Source of the DNA: Synaphobranchus kaupii
Taxonomy: Eukaryota > Chordata > Actinopteri > Anguilliformes > Synaphobranchidae
Reading direction: 5' to 3'
Length of the DNA stretch: 64,000 bases
NCBI GenBank assembly: GCA_029718625.1
Contig: CM056376.1
Location: forward strand, 23,241,869-23,305,868
Part shown: piece by piece, positions 1 to 11,855 of the stretch
Numbering within the stretch: the stretch's first letter is position 1
Layout: the number at the start of each line of letters is the position of its first letter
Notes under the pieces: model-generated
Told to the model about the DNA's origin: nothing
Seen by the model: only the letters and a program-made list of their open reading frames with translations
Database searches by the model: none
Translations under genes and position numbers: made by a program

Positions 1-438
1 GGTCCGGTCTAGGCTCAGCAATGTTATGCAGCAATAAAATGAAGTCAGCTGAGTACCTGAATGTACTGAATGACCAGGTTATCCCATCACTGGGCATATT
101 CCAGGATGACAATGCCAAGATTCATCGGGCTCAAATTGTGAAAGAGTGGTTCAGTGAGCATGAGGAATCATTTTCACACATGAATTGGCCACCAGAGTCC
201 TGACCTTAACCCCATTGAAAGTCTTTGGGATGTGCTGGAAAAGACTTTACAGAGTGGTTCGACTCTCCCGTCAATACTAGATCTCAGCCAAAAATGAATA
301 CACCTCTGGACGGAAATAAATGTTGTGATGTTGCATAAGGTTGTCGAAACAATGCCACGATGAATGCGCGCCGTAATCAAAGCTAAAGGCAGTCCAACTA
401 AATATTAGTGTCCGACTTTTTTTTTTTGCCAGGCAGTG
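1..438 (+). mobile_element. Tc1-like element, right part of a non-autonomous copy cut by the window edge
   Basis: The sequence matches 26179-26617 closely along its whole length and ends in the same inverted-repeat terminus (ggccaggcagtg-type, here tgccaggcagtg) followed by TA. It keeps a decayed piece of transposase catalytic domain: [18 protein letters not shown] is readable at about 100-155, and the region that should carry the NPIE motif follows, but a stop and a frame change separate the two. The left end lies outside the window. It is a dead relic that could only be moved by a transposase supplied elsewhere. Confidence 0.85.
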
Positions 439-439
439 T

Positions 440-560
440 ATAAATCCTGTTATTTTGGGAGATGACCATCATGTTAGCAATAACTCATAATCCTGTTAAA
501 TAACAGGATTTATACAGTTAAATAACAGGATTTATAGACTACAGCTAAATAACAGGATTC
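440..560. repeat. Short inverted and direct repeats of a 16-mer
   Basis: The motif taaatcctgttatttt at about 441-456 is followed by three opposite-strand copies (aaataacaggattta-like) at about 498-513, 519-536 and 545-560. The cluster sits directly against the Tc1 terminus. It could be the remains of a small palindromic element or local duplication, and no function is evident. Confidence 0.6.
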
Positions 561-1535
561 AAACAGTTTCCCCCCTTCATTAGATTGTTTTTCACTGGCA
601 ACATTGTTGCCGTTTTTTATGGCATTTTTTTACAGTGTAGGTATATGCTACTGTTACACTGAACAACCTGGCCGTTTACTACAAACTGTTTCACTGGATG
701 TCTCTTAAACCCTATTCGGACGGGATAAGTTTTACTGGGGGAGGTGGGGTAATGTAATTGTTACATTATTATCTCCGTTATTTTAGTCCCGTCTGAATCT
801 GCCATGTCTAACTTTTTACGGACTGCGCGCTCCTGCGCCAGTAAAAATTCCGGCGTCTTTTACCTACTATTAAGTGACCTGTAAAATTAACCCCCAGGTT
901 AAAGCAATCCCGTGCGAATTAACATGTTGGTAAAAATTATGAAGTTATTTCCTGTAAAAAAAAAAGACTCAAAAGTACGCTACAGTGGGGTAAGCTATTG
1001 TAGCCTAGCTATAGCCTTACATACATGTTATGGCCTAACAGTGTACTATTTTTCTCAAGCGGTGTAGGCCTTCATGATTAAAAATGTATTCTTACTGTTC
1101 ATGATGCATGTAGCCACAAACTCTCTCTTTGTGTATTTTGAGCATTAGCTAGAATGGGCCAGTTAATTAGCCCCCATTCTTGCACAATCAGTCAGAACGT
1201 TCAGTTATGGATATTCCAAACGCACCCATACGTGTCTTGCTACAATGACAGCCGTCATCTTATCGATTGCGTGTCTTTCAATACATGCTTTCCATTCGTA
1301 CTAAAATGCACAAGCAATTACCTTTCCCAAACTTGCTTTTGGGCTTAGTAAATCTCATTACACGTGCTAAAGTAAGCTATTTGCATGGCCCCCTTCCACT
1401 ATTTAGCGAAATAACATGGGTATGCCAAATTTTGCATATTCATTCTGGCTAACCCGCAAAAATCCGTGTATCTTTCCATTTTTACACACAGTCCTCTTTG
1501 CACCTTGTTTGTTTATCACCTCAGACTACAATACC
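561..1535. other. Unique-looking non-coding DNA
   Basis: I see no gene or recognisable repeat here. The short open frames have no family resemblance and are not supported by splice sites. Confidence 0.5.
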
Positions 1536-1848
1536 ATTGATATCTATTGGATGTTGATAGGCCAATCAGTAGCAAGGCCTTGCAGCTTCCATGTGATTAA
1601 CAAAAACACATCTCATGGAAGATGTACGCCCCTGTTGCTGCCTTTTCAACATCCAATAGATATCAGAGTTGATTTTTTTTTCCCCGGAAGCATTTCACGT
1701 TGCCTCTGAATTTTGCAGGTTTGCTACTGCAGGTATAATTAAAGAAAAAAACTCTGAAAGAAAGGCAATACACCACCTGGTGGTGAAGACCATTACTGCG
1801 CTCAAAAAAATGTTTGATAATTATCAAACAAGTATATCGCCCAGCCCC
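1536..1848. mobile_element. 5'-truncated hAT-like MITE, 'GGGCTGGGCGATAT' family
   Basis: The right end (tatcgcccagcccc) is the mirror of the gggctgggcgata terminus seen at 14567. The internal sequence aligns by eye with the copy at 56557-57041: both have gatatctattg, a ggtataattaaagaaaaaaa block and a ttgataattatc block. The matching left terminus is missing. Inside is an inverted pair, gatatctattggatgttga near 1536 and its reverse complement near 1646-1665. Confidence 0.65.
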
Positions 1849-3954
1849 AGTCTTCATATACACTTACAGAAGTATCAGTTTTTTATGTTTTTGTAGTAAT
1901 GTGCTGCAAAAAACAAATCATCCCAGGTGATATTTAGGGTACCCAGTATAGCTACTTATTGAGTTTCTTGGAATCATACCAGTATCCAAACAAGGGTGTA
2001 TTTGTTACCTGGCTAGCTGGGAGGCATCCCCGTTTGTAACGGGTACTGCACACTAGCTTGGCAGACAGTTTTCTGGACCTTGGATCTAGCTAACGCAACT
2101 TTAGTTTGGTCAGAGTTACAGATTTTAAGCTAGAGCTTGTCGAGAAGGTTGTGAGCGCACATCTAGTACATTTCAGGGGTGCTTGGATAAGGGGATAAAT
2201 CTTGAAAAAATTGAAGCTATAACATGTTAAAACGGGAGTATTCTCCTTGCACATCAAACGTGTTCTATATGGTTTTCACTCTGCCCAAACAGCTGCCACC
2301 TCGCCACGTTATTATGATTATTAGCCTGTAGTTGTTGATAGGTTGTTATATATAGGTGAATATTATTGCCAATGTTCTTGTTCAATATAAACAGTGATGT
2401 CATGTTGTTTGCTAATAGGAAACCTGTCTAATCAGAGCACACAACTAGGAGGAATTAGTTACTTTTAGCTAGCAAGATTAAGTAACTGTCCAGCTGTTAC
2501 TTTGTAACTACAGTGCTCAACAAACATGACCTAACCATCCATCCTTATGTCAGATTTCACTGCTTGGTTTTCAAAATGCTTGGTTGTCTGTTTGCTACAG
2601 AAATAAGAGCAGTTTGCATAGTTTAAAATTGTTACCAACTGTTAAAAGACGGTTGCCAGCTAGATGTCATTGATATAATTATATAGAGAATTGTTCATGC
2701 TGAATATTTATTGCATTCAATAATTTAATGAACGTTTGTGTCAGTTGCAAAACGAAATGAATCGTCCTGTTGCTTCTAAAAGATGCATCAATAAATACAA
2801 TTTGGAGGTATTGATGTGCAAAATGCTTTTTGCCATCAGGAAGCATTTCTCAACATCTTAAGAGTCAAAAGTGTTTAGGCAGCAGTTGAACAAATATGGT
2901 TGAATTTCTGCAATTAATTACTACAGAGAATATATTTGAGATGTAGTATTCTACCTCAGAAATTAAGTTCAAATGGCTACCATTTCCAATTTTTTTTGTC
3001 AATAATTCAAAATGTCACCTCACCCATCTGAAGTCAGTTGAAACCAATCTGCCATTTTTATTTTTTGCAGTAGCCTCATTTGTGATAAAATGCATGACTG
3101 TGCACACAATTAGTACTGTCTTGATCTCAGAATGCGATTAAATTTATTGAAAACATGGGGAGGTAGGTAGAAATATTGTTTTAATCAGATATCATTTTGT
3201 TGTTATGATTTGATAATGCATGTATTCAAGATATCACTGTTTCAAGCAAGTAAGATGAACAGTGGCCACAGGAGAGAGAGCCGGGGGGGCAAAGCCCAAA
3301 ACCAAATCCAGAAAAAATAAAATCCGACAATATGAAGTCGGTGCCCGTTGCACCTTCAGTATAGGCTATTAGAGCTACAGACTATTCGGCCAATCATAAA
3401 AATGCCACATAGAAATAATATATTTCTCTAATATCTGATTGGTCAGTTTGGCCATATAAAACATGGAGACGCAGCGAGAGAGAGAGAGAGAGGTCAGTTT
3501 CTTTGATCAATCTATGCTGTCTGTTCTTGATAACTAACTGTTACGCATTGCTGAGGATATAATATTCGCTAGCCTAGCTTACTCAGTGAGTTGAGGGTAG
3601 TGGCGAGAGTCTCTGTCTGGGAGATGAGATTTTAAATAGATTGATTACATGTTGCATCTAGCCTAGTTGTTATAGCTGCGATTCTGCAAAACATCTGCAG
3701 CATTGCATTAGCTGGCTGCACGTGTGTGTGCGTGTGCGTGTGTTAGCTAGCCTGCTGCTGCGTGTTGGCTTGTCAGCCTACTTTCCTCAAACTTTGGAAT
3801 ACTTCACATATATTAAAATACACTATCATATCTGTCTGTCTCTCTCTCTTATGTTCTCTATCACTCTCACGGCGAAACGGCAGCCGTCAACAGAGGCAAG
3901 CCCCCCGGCGTCTCAGGTATAAAATATATATAAAAAATAATTGTATATAATATA
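1849..3954. other. AT-rich non-coding DNA
   Basis: No gene is supported in this stretch. It contains a short (GA)n tract at about 3476-3492 and GT-rich sequence at about 3722-3745. Nothing else is recognised. Confidence 0.5.
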
Positions 3955-3955
3955 C

Positions 3956-4006
<51 letters not shown>

Positions 4007-4080
4007 CTGTGTGTATATATATAATATATATATATATAGTATACTGTGTGTATATATATATATATGTGTATATATATATA
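3955..4080. repeat. (TA)n microsatellite with interspersed ctgtgtg units
   Basis: The tract is alternating TA broken three times by a tatactgtgtgtata unit. It runs directly into the left terminus of the Tc1 element at 4081, so it probably grew from, or next to, the TA target-site duplication. Confidence 0.9.
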
Positions 4081-5699
4081 CAGTCCAGCCGGAAAGTCTG
4101 CACACTCCTTTCACCTTCTCCACGTTTTATTACGTTACAGACATATTCTACAATAGATTGAGTTCATTTTTTGTCTCAAAATTCTACACAAAATAGCCCA
4201 TAATGACAAAGTGAAAACAGGTTTTTAGACATTTGTGCTAATTTATTAAAAATCAAAATGTAAAATATCATATGTACACAAGTGTGCACACCCTTTGATA
4301 TGACACCCAAAAGTGAGCTGAGGTGCATTTTGTTTCCACTGATACTGCTTCAGATGTTTACTTAATTGGAGTCCACCTGTGATAAATTCAATTGATTGGA
4401 CATGATTGGGGATTGCCAACACCTGCCTATATAAGGTCCCACAGTTGACAGTGCATGTCAGAGCAAACTCCAAGCCATGGGGTCAAAGGAATTATCTGCA
4501 GACCTCAGAAACGGGATTGTGTCAAGGCATAGATCTGGAGAAGGGTACGGAAAAATCTCTGCAGCTTTACAGGTCCCAAAGAGCACAGTGGCCACCATCA
4601 TTCGTAAATGGAAGAAGTTTGGAACCACCAAGAATCTTCCTAGACCTGGCCGCCCGGCCAAACTGAGCAATCGGGGAAGACGGGCCTTAGCCAGGGAGGT
4701 GAGCAGGAACCCGAGGGTCACTCTGACAGAGCTCCAGCGTATCCTTGTGGAGATGGGAGAACCATCCAGGCAGCACTCCACCAATCAGGCCTTTATGGTA
4801 GAGTGGCCAGATGGAAGCCCCTCCTTAGTACCAGGCACATCACAGCCCGCTTGGAGTTGCCAAAAGGCACCCAGAGGACTCTCAAACCATGAGAATCAAG
4901 ATTTTCTGGTCTGATGAAACCAAAATTGAACTTTTTGGCCTGAATACCAAGTGTCACGTCTGGAGGAAACCAGGCACAGCTCATCACCTGGCTAATACCA
5001 TCTCTACAGTGAAGCATGGCGGTGGCAGCATCATGATGTGGGGATGTTTTTTCAGCAACGGGAACGGGGCGACTAGTCCTGATAGAGGGAAAGATGAATG
5101 CAGCTAAGTACACCGAGATCCTTGAAGAAAACCTGCTCCAGAGCGCTCTGGACCTCAGACTGGGGCGAAGGTTTACCTTCCAACATGACAACGACCCGAA
5201 GCACACAGCCAAGAGAACAAAGGAGTGGCTTCAGAGAAAGTCTGTGCATGTCCTTGAGTGGCCCAGCCAGAGCCCAGACCTGAATCCAATTGAACATCTG
5301 TGGAAAGAGCTGAAAATGGCTGTGTACCGACGCTCCCCATCCAACCTGACGGAGCTTGCAAGGATATGCCAAGAGGAATGGGCAAAAATATCCAGAAACA
5401 AGTGTGCCAAGCTCGTAGCTTCTTTCCCAAGACGCCTTGAAGCTGTAATCGCTGCCAAAGGTGCAGCAACCAAGTATTAGGCTAAGGGTGTGTACAGATA
5501 TGTAACCCCTAAATAACCTATTTTTGTCAGTAAAATAAAATTACATATTTTCTAAAAACCTGTTTTCACTTCGTCATTATTGGCTATTGTGTGTAGATGT
5601 TTGAGGCAAAAAATGAACTCAATCTATTGTAGTATAAGTCTGTAACGTAATAAAACGTGGAGAAGGTGAAAGGAGTGTGCAGACTTTCCGGCTTGACTA
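4081..5699 (+). mobile_element. Tc1-like transposon, full length, inactive (copy 1)
   Basis: Inverted ends start cagtccagccggaaagtctg on the left; the right end reads as the reverse complement of the same sequence. The inverted repeats extend about 150 bp to the cataatgacaaagtgaaaac block and its mirror at 5551-5575, so this is a long-TIR (IR/DR-like) Tc1 type. TA lies outside both ends. Its length of about 1.62 kb is normal for Tc1. The last base of the right terminus is changed (gacta rather than gactg) and the transposase is broken. A second copy lies at 57942-60137 in the opposite orientation. Confidence 0.95.
4477..5480 (+). pseudogene. Tc1-like transposase, frameshifted (copy 1)
   Basis: In an active relative this enzyme would cut and paste the element through a DDE nuclease. 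The start is MGSKELSADLRNG, followed by a paired-type helix-turn-helix (ISAALQVPKSTVATIIRKW) and the GRPR-like hinge RPGRPAKLS. The catalytic residues are readable: D in FWSDETK, D in [12 protein letters not shown], and E in [12 protein letters not shown], 34 residues after the second D (DD34E). The frame is lost at least twice, around 4760-4880 (small deletions relative to copy 2) and near 5065 (ggaacggggcgactag). The 3' part (5094-5480) is open to the normal end KGAATKY. It is a pseudogene. Confidence 0.93.
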
Positions 5700-6004
5700 T
5701 ATATATACTGTATATAAATGAAATGATGAGCCGATTACAGTACCTTAGTTTCACATGTAAATCGAAAATAGCACAAAGACTGAAATGATGAAGGAATATA
5801 GCTTGTCTTTAATATAGGCTACTTGTTTCCATATAAGATTAGATAATGATTTGGTATTATTGGGCATAAATAAAGTTGTCCTATAAGATGAGGGGGGGGG
5901 GGGGGTGGAGGTGGGTTTTAAAATGTAATAAAATGATCTTATCCACGAATATACTGATTAGCCTATGCTTTAACTTCAAAATGTTCATAAATTAAACATT
6001 TTAT
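5700..6004. other. Non-coding DNA with a poly-G run
   Basis: The stretch contains a 14-base G run at 5892-5905 and otherwise AT-rich unique sequence up to the assembly gap. Confidence 0.5.
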
Positions 6005-6504
6005 NNNNNNNNNNNNNNNNNNNNNNNNNNNNNNNNNNNNNNNNNNNNNNNNNNNNNNNNNNNNNNNNNNNNNNNNNNNNNNNNNNNNNNNNNNNNNNNN
6101 NNNNNNNNNNNNNNNNNNNNNNNNNNNNNNNNNNNNNNNNNNNNNNNNNNNNNNNNNNNNNNNNNNNNNNNNNNNNNNNNNNNNNNNNNNNNNNNNNNNN
6201 NNNNNNNNNNNNNNNNNNNNNNNNNNNNNNNNNNNNNNNNNNNNNNNNNNNNNNNNNNNNNNNNNNNNNNNNNNNNNNNNNNNNNNNNNNNNNNNNNNNN
6301 NNNNNNNNNNNNNNNNNNNNNNNNNNNNNNNNNNNNNNNNNNNNNNNNNNNNNNNNNNNNNNNNNNNNNNNNNNNNNNNNNNNNNNNNNNNNNNNNNNNN
6401 NNNNNNNNNNNNNNNNNNNNNNNNNNNNNNNNNNNNNNNNNNNNNNNNNNNNNNNNNNNNNNNNNNNNNNNNNNNNNNNNNNNNNNNNNNNNNNNNNNNN
6501 NNNN
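6005..6504. other. Assembly gap (500 N)
   Basis: Exactly 500 N bases are present, the usual convention for a gap of unknown or nominal length. The open frames that cross it are meaningless. Confidence 0.99.
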
Positions 6505-7244
6505 CCCATGGCTAGACTATTATGTTTCAGACAGGGTTGTTTACAAGAACTGGTCAAATGTAATTTACAGGAACCTCCAGATGTTTAAAAAGCAAATGCA
6601 GTAAAACCACCTAGTGATCCCTTTCCTGAAGAAAACATCAAAAAGTTGCTTAATTTGTTTCAACCTACGTTCCTCACGTCTGTGGCGTTCATCTATGAAG
6701 GAACTTAACATTAGATTTGTCTTGAAATCGACGACACAAGCCTTGTCTGTTCAGATGAATTGGTCTTTTGTAGATGTGATTGCTGTTTTCCTTTTTCCAG
6801 ACAAGATTGGATTGGACTGTGTGCTCCCTATCTCTCCTTGCCGTCTGGGCTGCCTTCGTATTTATGGACCGACGGTATTTTATTATCGGGTCCCTCGGGG
6901 TCCCGCTGTAATGGAGGCTTGCTGGTCTGGATCGGCACGGCCCGTAATTTGCTCTTCCGTGTCTCCTGTGCACCCCCCACCCCCCATGAAAGCGACTCTC
7001 AACCAAATTGAGTTATCCAGTCAAACCGCGCAATCCACTTTACAAAGGATCTGTGACAAAGTCATTGTGCACAACGACATTAATATTTCATCAGCCTGTT
7101 GGGTGGGATTTGCCAACATCCCACCATACAAGGGCCTCATGCTGTTACGATACAACACACGTAAGAACATAAGAATACAAAATGGTGAGAACAGGCCATT
7201 CAGCTCATCTAGGCTCAACGTGAAGAGTTGGCGGTGCTTACTTA
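6505..7244. other. Non-coding DNA, possible dispersed-repeat fragment at 7155-7220
   Basis: No gene is supported. The stretch cgtaagaacataagaatac to ggccattcagctcatct (about 7159-7209) resembles a dispersed fish repeat that I remember as carrying a similar 'acataagaa...ggccattcggcccatc' sequence. Its class is uncertain. Confidence 0.35.
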
Positions 7245-8918
7245 GTCAGGAGTGTGGAGGATAATAGGGAGGAGTGATGATTACTGCACTCAACTTTAGA
7301 GGTCATGATGGGTAGTGCACTACACTATGGAGGGAGAGTGATGGTTAGTGTACTATATTATGGAGGGAGAGTGATGGTTAGTGCACTACACTATGGAGGG
7401 AGAGTGATGGTTAGTGTACTATATTATGGAGGGAGAGTGATGGTTAGTGCACTATACTATGGAGGGGGAGTGATGGTTAGTGCACTATACTATGGAGGGG
7501 GAGTGATGGTTAGTGCACTATACTATGGAGGGAGAGTGATGGTTAGTGCACTATACTATGGAGGGGGAGTGATGGTTAGTGTACTATATTATGGAGGGGG
7601 AGTGATGGTTAGTGCACTATACTATGGAGGGGGAGTGATGGTTAGTGCACTATACTATGGAGGGAGAGTGATGGTTAGTGCACTATACTATGGAGGGGGA
7701 GTGATAGTTAGTGTACTATATTATGGAGGGAGAGTGATGGTTAGTGCACTACACTATGGAGGGAGAGTGATGGTTAGTGTACTATATTATGGAGGGAGAG
7801 TGATGGTTAGTGCACTACACTATGGAGGGGGAGTGATGGTTAGTGTACTATATTATGGAGGGAGAGTGATGGTTAGTGCACTATACTATGGAGGGGGAGT
7901 GATGGTTAGTGCACTATACTATGGAGGGGGAGTGATGGTTAGTGCACTATACTATGGAGGGAGAGTGATGGTTAGTGTACTATATTATGGAGGGAGAGTG
8001 ATGGTTAGTGCACTATACTATGGAGGGGGAGTGATAGTTAGTGTACTATATTATGGAGGGAGAGTGATGGTTAGTGCACTACACTATGGAGGGAGAGTGA
8101 TGGTTAGTGTACTATATTATGGAGGGAGAGTGATGGTTAGTGCACTACACTATGGAGGGGGAGTGATGGTTAGTGTACTATATTATGGAGGGAGAGTGAT
8201 GGTTAGTGCACTATACTATGGAGGGGGAGTGATGGTTAGTGCACTATACTATGGAGGGGGAGTGATGGTTAGTGCACTATACTATGGAGGGAGAGTGATG
8301 GTTAGTGCACTATACTATGGAGGGGGAGTGATGGTTAGTGTACTATATTATGGAGGGGGAGTGATGGTTAGTGCACTATACTATGGAGGGGGAGTGATGG
8401 TTAGTGCACTATACTATGGAGGGAGAGTGATGGTTAGTGCACTATACTATGGAGGGGGAGTGATAGTTAGTGTACTATATTATGGAGGGGGAGTGATGGT
8501 TAGTGCACTATACTATGGAGGGGGAGTGATGGTTAGTGCACTATACTATGGAGGGGGAGTGATGGTTAGTGCACTATACTATGGAGGGGGAGTGATGGTT
8601 AGTGCACTATACTATGGAGGGGGAGTGATGGTTAGTGCACTATACTATGGAGGGGGAGTGATAGTTAGTGCACTATACTATGGAGGGAGAGTGATGGTTA
8701 GTGTACTATATTATGGAGGGGGAGTGATGGTTAGTGCACTATACTATGGAGGGGGAGTGATGGTTAGTGTACTATATTATGGAGGGGGAGTGATGGTTAG
8801 TGCACTATACTATGGAGGGGGAGTGATGGTTAGTGTACTATATTATGGAGGGGGAGTGATGGTTAGTGCACTATACTATGGAGGGGGAGTGATGGTTAGT
8901 GCACTATACTATGGAGAG
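7245..8918. repeat. 33-bp minisatellite, about 49 units, with higher-order structure
   Basis: Degenerate units begin near 7245 and regular units run from about 7305 to 8918. Because the unit is 33 bp, one frame stays open through the whole array and reads as the 11-residue repeat MVSALYYGGGV. Three main unit types occur. A type encodes ALYY (cactatactatgg), a linked two-site variant encodes VLYY (gtactatattatgg), and a third encodes ALHY (cactacactatgg). Each has either GGG or GGR before V. Rare ATA-starting units sit at 7704, 8034, 8463 and 8661 and mark larger duplications. It is a tandem repeat, not a protein gene. Confidence 0.97.
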
Positions 8919-11735
8919 GATGTATGTAGACTATACGGGACTTTATACTAAATGTAACAAGATTGTAGCTCCAAATACAGGTATAATATTAGTTTTCATA
9001 AACATATTTATACAAGAGTAAAAAATTAGGTGTCTTCTAAACCGAAAGTGCATCAGGTACTGTATATAGTACAGTAAGCAAGGGAAAACGCTGAATGCTT
9101 ATTTGTACAACATTTAAAAAAAATATTATTGTTTCTATATCTGAACATGATTTTCTTAGTGTGTTTAAACGGTGCATTTTACAGTCTGTGGCTGGGGCGA
9201 GAGGGGGTCGTAAGTGCTTTGGGCTATTAATAGCACCCTTCTATTTTATTGCCCTGCAGTGCAACTGGAGAGGCTGAGGTTTTCGCAAGCGGCTACCCCT
9301 TTAAACAATTCTGCTTCAAAATTTACAGGTTTTTCTTAAAGCTGTAGTTTATAATTTCAGACAAACATGGATACTATAATTGGGACAGATATGTCTACCA
9401 CTAGGGGGCCAACGTAGATCGGGTTAAGGCTCGACCAGACTTCAGACCAAGACAAGCCATTTAAAATTTAATGTGAGTGACATGTTTAGGTCAAGGGGGT
9501 GTTCTGAACACCACAGAGCAGGTCACTCAAGAGGCCATTCCTGCAGCATCAGGAAAGAAAGAAAAAAGTTTAAAAAATTATTATAATAATAATAAGCAGG
9601 AAAAAAATGTCCACTATTATAAGCAGCAGTCCTTTCAGGGAGAAAGTGGGATGAATTAATGAGTCCATTAGCACCTACCACATAAAAAAGTACAGAAAAG
9701 CTGAAAGACCAAAATTCAAATCCATTACAGCGGGGAGAATTCACAATGGAAATTATGCACGCTGTCTACCTCTCTCTTAGGGCTGCAACCCTTTGTTTAC
9801 GGAAAGCTTTTTTGGAGCGGTCTAGCCCAAGGCTTCAAAAGCGGGGATTTATCTATCTCTAGGGAAGCCGTACTGCAACAACAGCATAAGACTCTTTTTT
9901 TCCTCCTTCTTTTTAAATTGAGTTGTAATTAACCGTCTCATTTATTGTTTGATGTTTCTTGGGTTTTAAAAAAAAAAAAAATTATGGAAGCTGGATAATA
10001 ATTCAAGTTGTTCAATGACATGGCCAAACAATAACAGGACGCCAAAAATTTATTCTGGGGAAAAAACGTTTTTTCTCGTTCCCCTTTCAGTGCAGCAGCC
10101 GCTGCCAACTTAAAAGTTTGCGCATTTCATTTATCTTTTTTTAATCAGTCTGTCACCACGGCTACCCGTAACCAAATTAATGATGAGGCTGATTGGGAGG
10201 GCAGAGTTCAGGCGTTGCGTCCAGGGTCGTTACTTAACGAGCCTTCCATTCCCATTAGAAATTTAAAAAAAAGGCGTGAGCCGAGAGCGCGAACATCATC
10301 GGCCTGCGCACCCCGCGGGCGTTTCGGCTGGCAGCAACTCGCATTCTGACAGCACGGCTGCAGCGCGGAGCAGAGAAATGGCACTAAAGCGGGCACGGAC
10401 GCTTCGCCAGAGGCCTGTGTGAACGACACGCGCCGGCGCACATGGCCTGTTGACAAGAGGAATCGCTGTTAAGCGACGAGGCGAGGGGCTGCTCTACGGG
10501 CAGAAACCCTTGCCTGATTGGGCAGCGCCGCGGCCGATTACATGGCGTCCTGCGAGGCTCCCAGCCGCAGTTCGGCTCCAGATTGCACAGCACATCGCTG
10601 CACTAGGACACAAGCCCGGCAAAAAATCCGACAAAATGTTTTTAGCTTGTGCCGGTGACTGGGAAAATAAAAATGCTGTGTGAGAAACTAAATTTAAAAA
10701 AACTAATGTTTGCTCAGTTCAGGTCAGTGTGATGTGTGTTTCCAGAACAATTTGCAGATGGTCAGTTTGGTTAGTCCTATTTGCCAATTCCCCCCTACAA
10801 ATACAGAACCACTGCTGGAAAAAAATTGGTCACAAATATTGCATATATATATATATACAGTACAAGTATGTGTATCTGTTGCCATGGAATATAATTCACA
10901 AAATCCCCATGATCAGTGCAAAAATAAACAAGCCAGTGCCAGAACTAGTCCTTCTGATGAACCTACAGTATGAGCTCTGTCTTCATTTCATTTGAATAAT
11001 TCAGTAGTTTAGTACATATTGCTGTTCGCCATGCCTGCGCTGTTACTAACGGAAAGCAGAACTAGGGTTATGACTTTTAATTAACCAAAAAATAGTATAA
11101 AACACCGAAACAATAAGAGAAATTTTGTACTATTCCTTTAAGAATGTTGCACAAAAAACAGCACACGGTGAAGCAACACATTACTTGGAATTGGATTGAA
11201 TGCCTTGAAAATGTTTCGCCTGGAGTGAAAGAAAATAAGTTCCATCAGGACCCTTTTTTGAGAAAATAGAAGACAAAGAATTTAACTGCAAATTTTTTAT
11301 GTGTAAAGAATTTTCACACACCAGCAAGGGACCGTTGTTCAATCACTTCAAAAGTAACCAGTCACATGAAGCACTACCTTGGCAAGATGGCAGATTCCTC
11401 ATGCTGCCAAATTAAAATTACAAAGTGGCTAACGTACGTAGCTAGCTAGGCGAACTTCCTTGATACTCTGAAAATGCAAATGTTTCTACAAAAGTACACA
11501 TTAATTGTCTGCTTTAAATAATGTTTATCCAATGTTTCACTGGAACAGAACTAACAGCCCATTTAGTTTGAAAAGGCCATTCATTGACACTTCATGTGGA
11601 CCGAACATGAGATCAAACCTAATCATTTTAACAGTCAACAAATAAGAACTAACCAGTAACTGATGAGATCATTTTACCCAGAATATGGACCCTGTTTTTG
11701 GCATAGAACACACACCAAAAAATACGGTGCAATTA
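8919..11735. other. Non-coding DNA, including a GC-rich block at 10190-10630
   Basis: No coding exon is supported. The 10190-10630 stretch is clearly richer in G+C and CpG than its surroundings and could be a small CpG island or a conserved element, but no splice-bounded exon is seen. A (TA)5 tract lies at about 10842. At 11150-11416 two overlapping frames give zinc-finger-like text (FNCKFFMCKEFSHTSKG, NHFKSNQSH) with a stop between them. This may be a decayed BED/hAT-type fragment, at low confidence. Confidence 0.4.
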
Positions 11736-11855
11736 TGGCTGGCCGATATGGCCAACATAGCATGATATTTTTCATATTATTGATAGTATGACAGTATTTG
11801 AAGGTATTTGGTTTTCCAATACAAATTACACACGAAGTAAATTTAAATATATATA
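11736..11855. mobile_element. Possible MITE end fragment (gctggccgatatgg)
   Basis: The sequence ggctggccgatatggc resembles one terminus of the GGGCTGGGCGATAT MITE family present at 14567 and 56557. No opposite terminus is seen before the Tc1 element that begins at 11856, so the fragment may have been interrupted by it. Confidence 0.35.

Noticed and set aside
7305..8951. 548-codon open reading frame that looks like a repetitive protein gene
   Set aside because: It is a direct result of a 33-bp tandem unit (a multiple of three). It has no upstream gene structure, and neighbouring sequence is non-coding.
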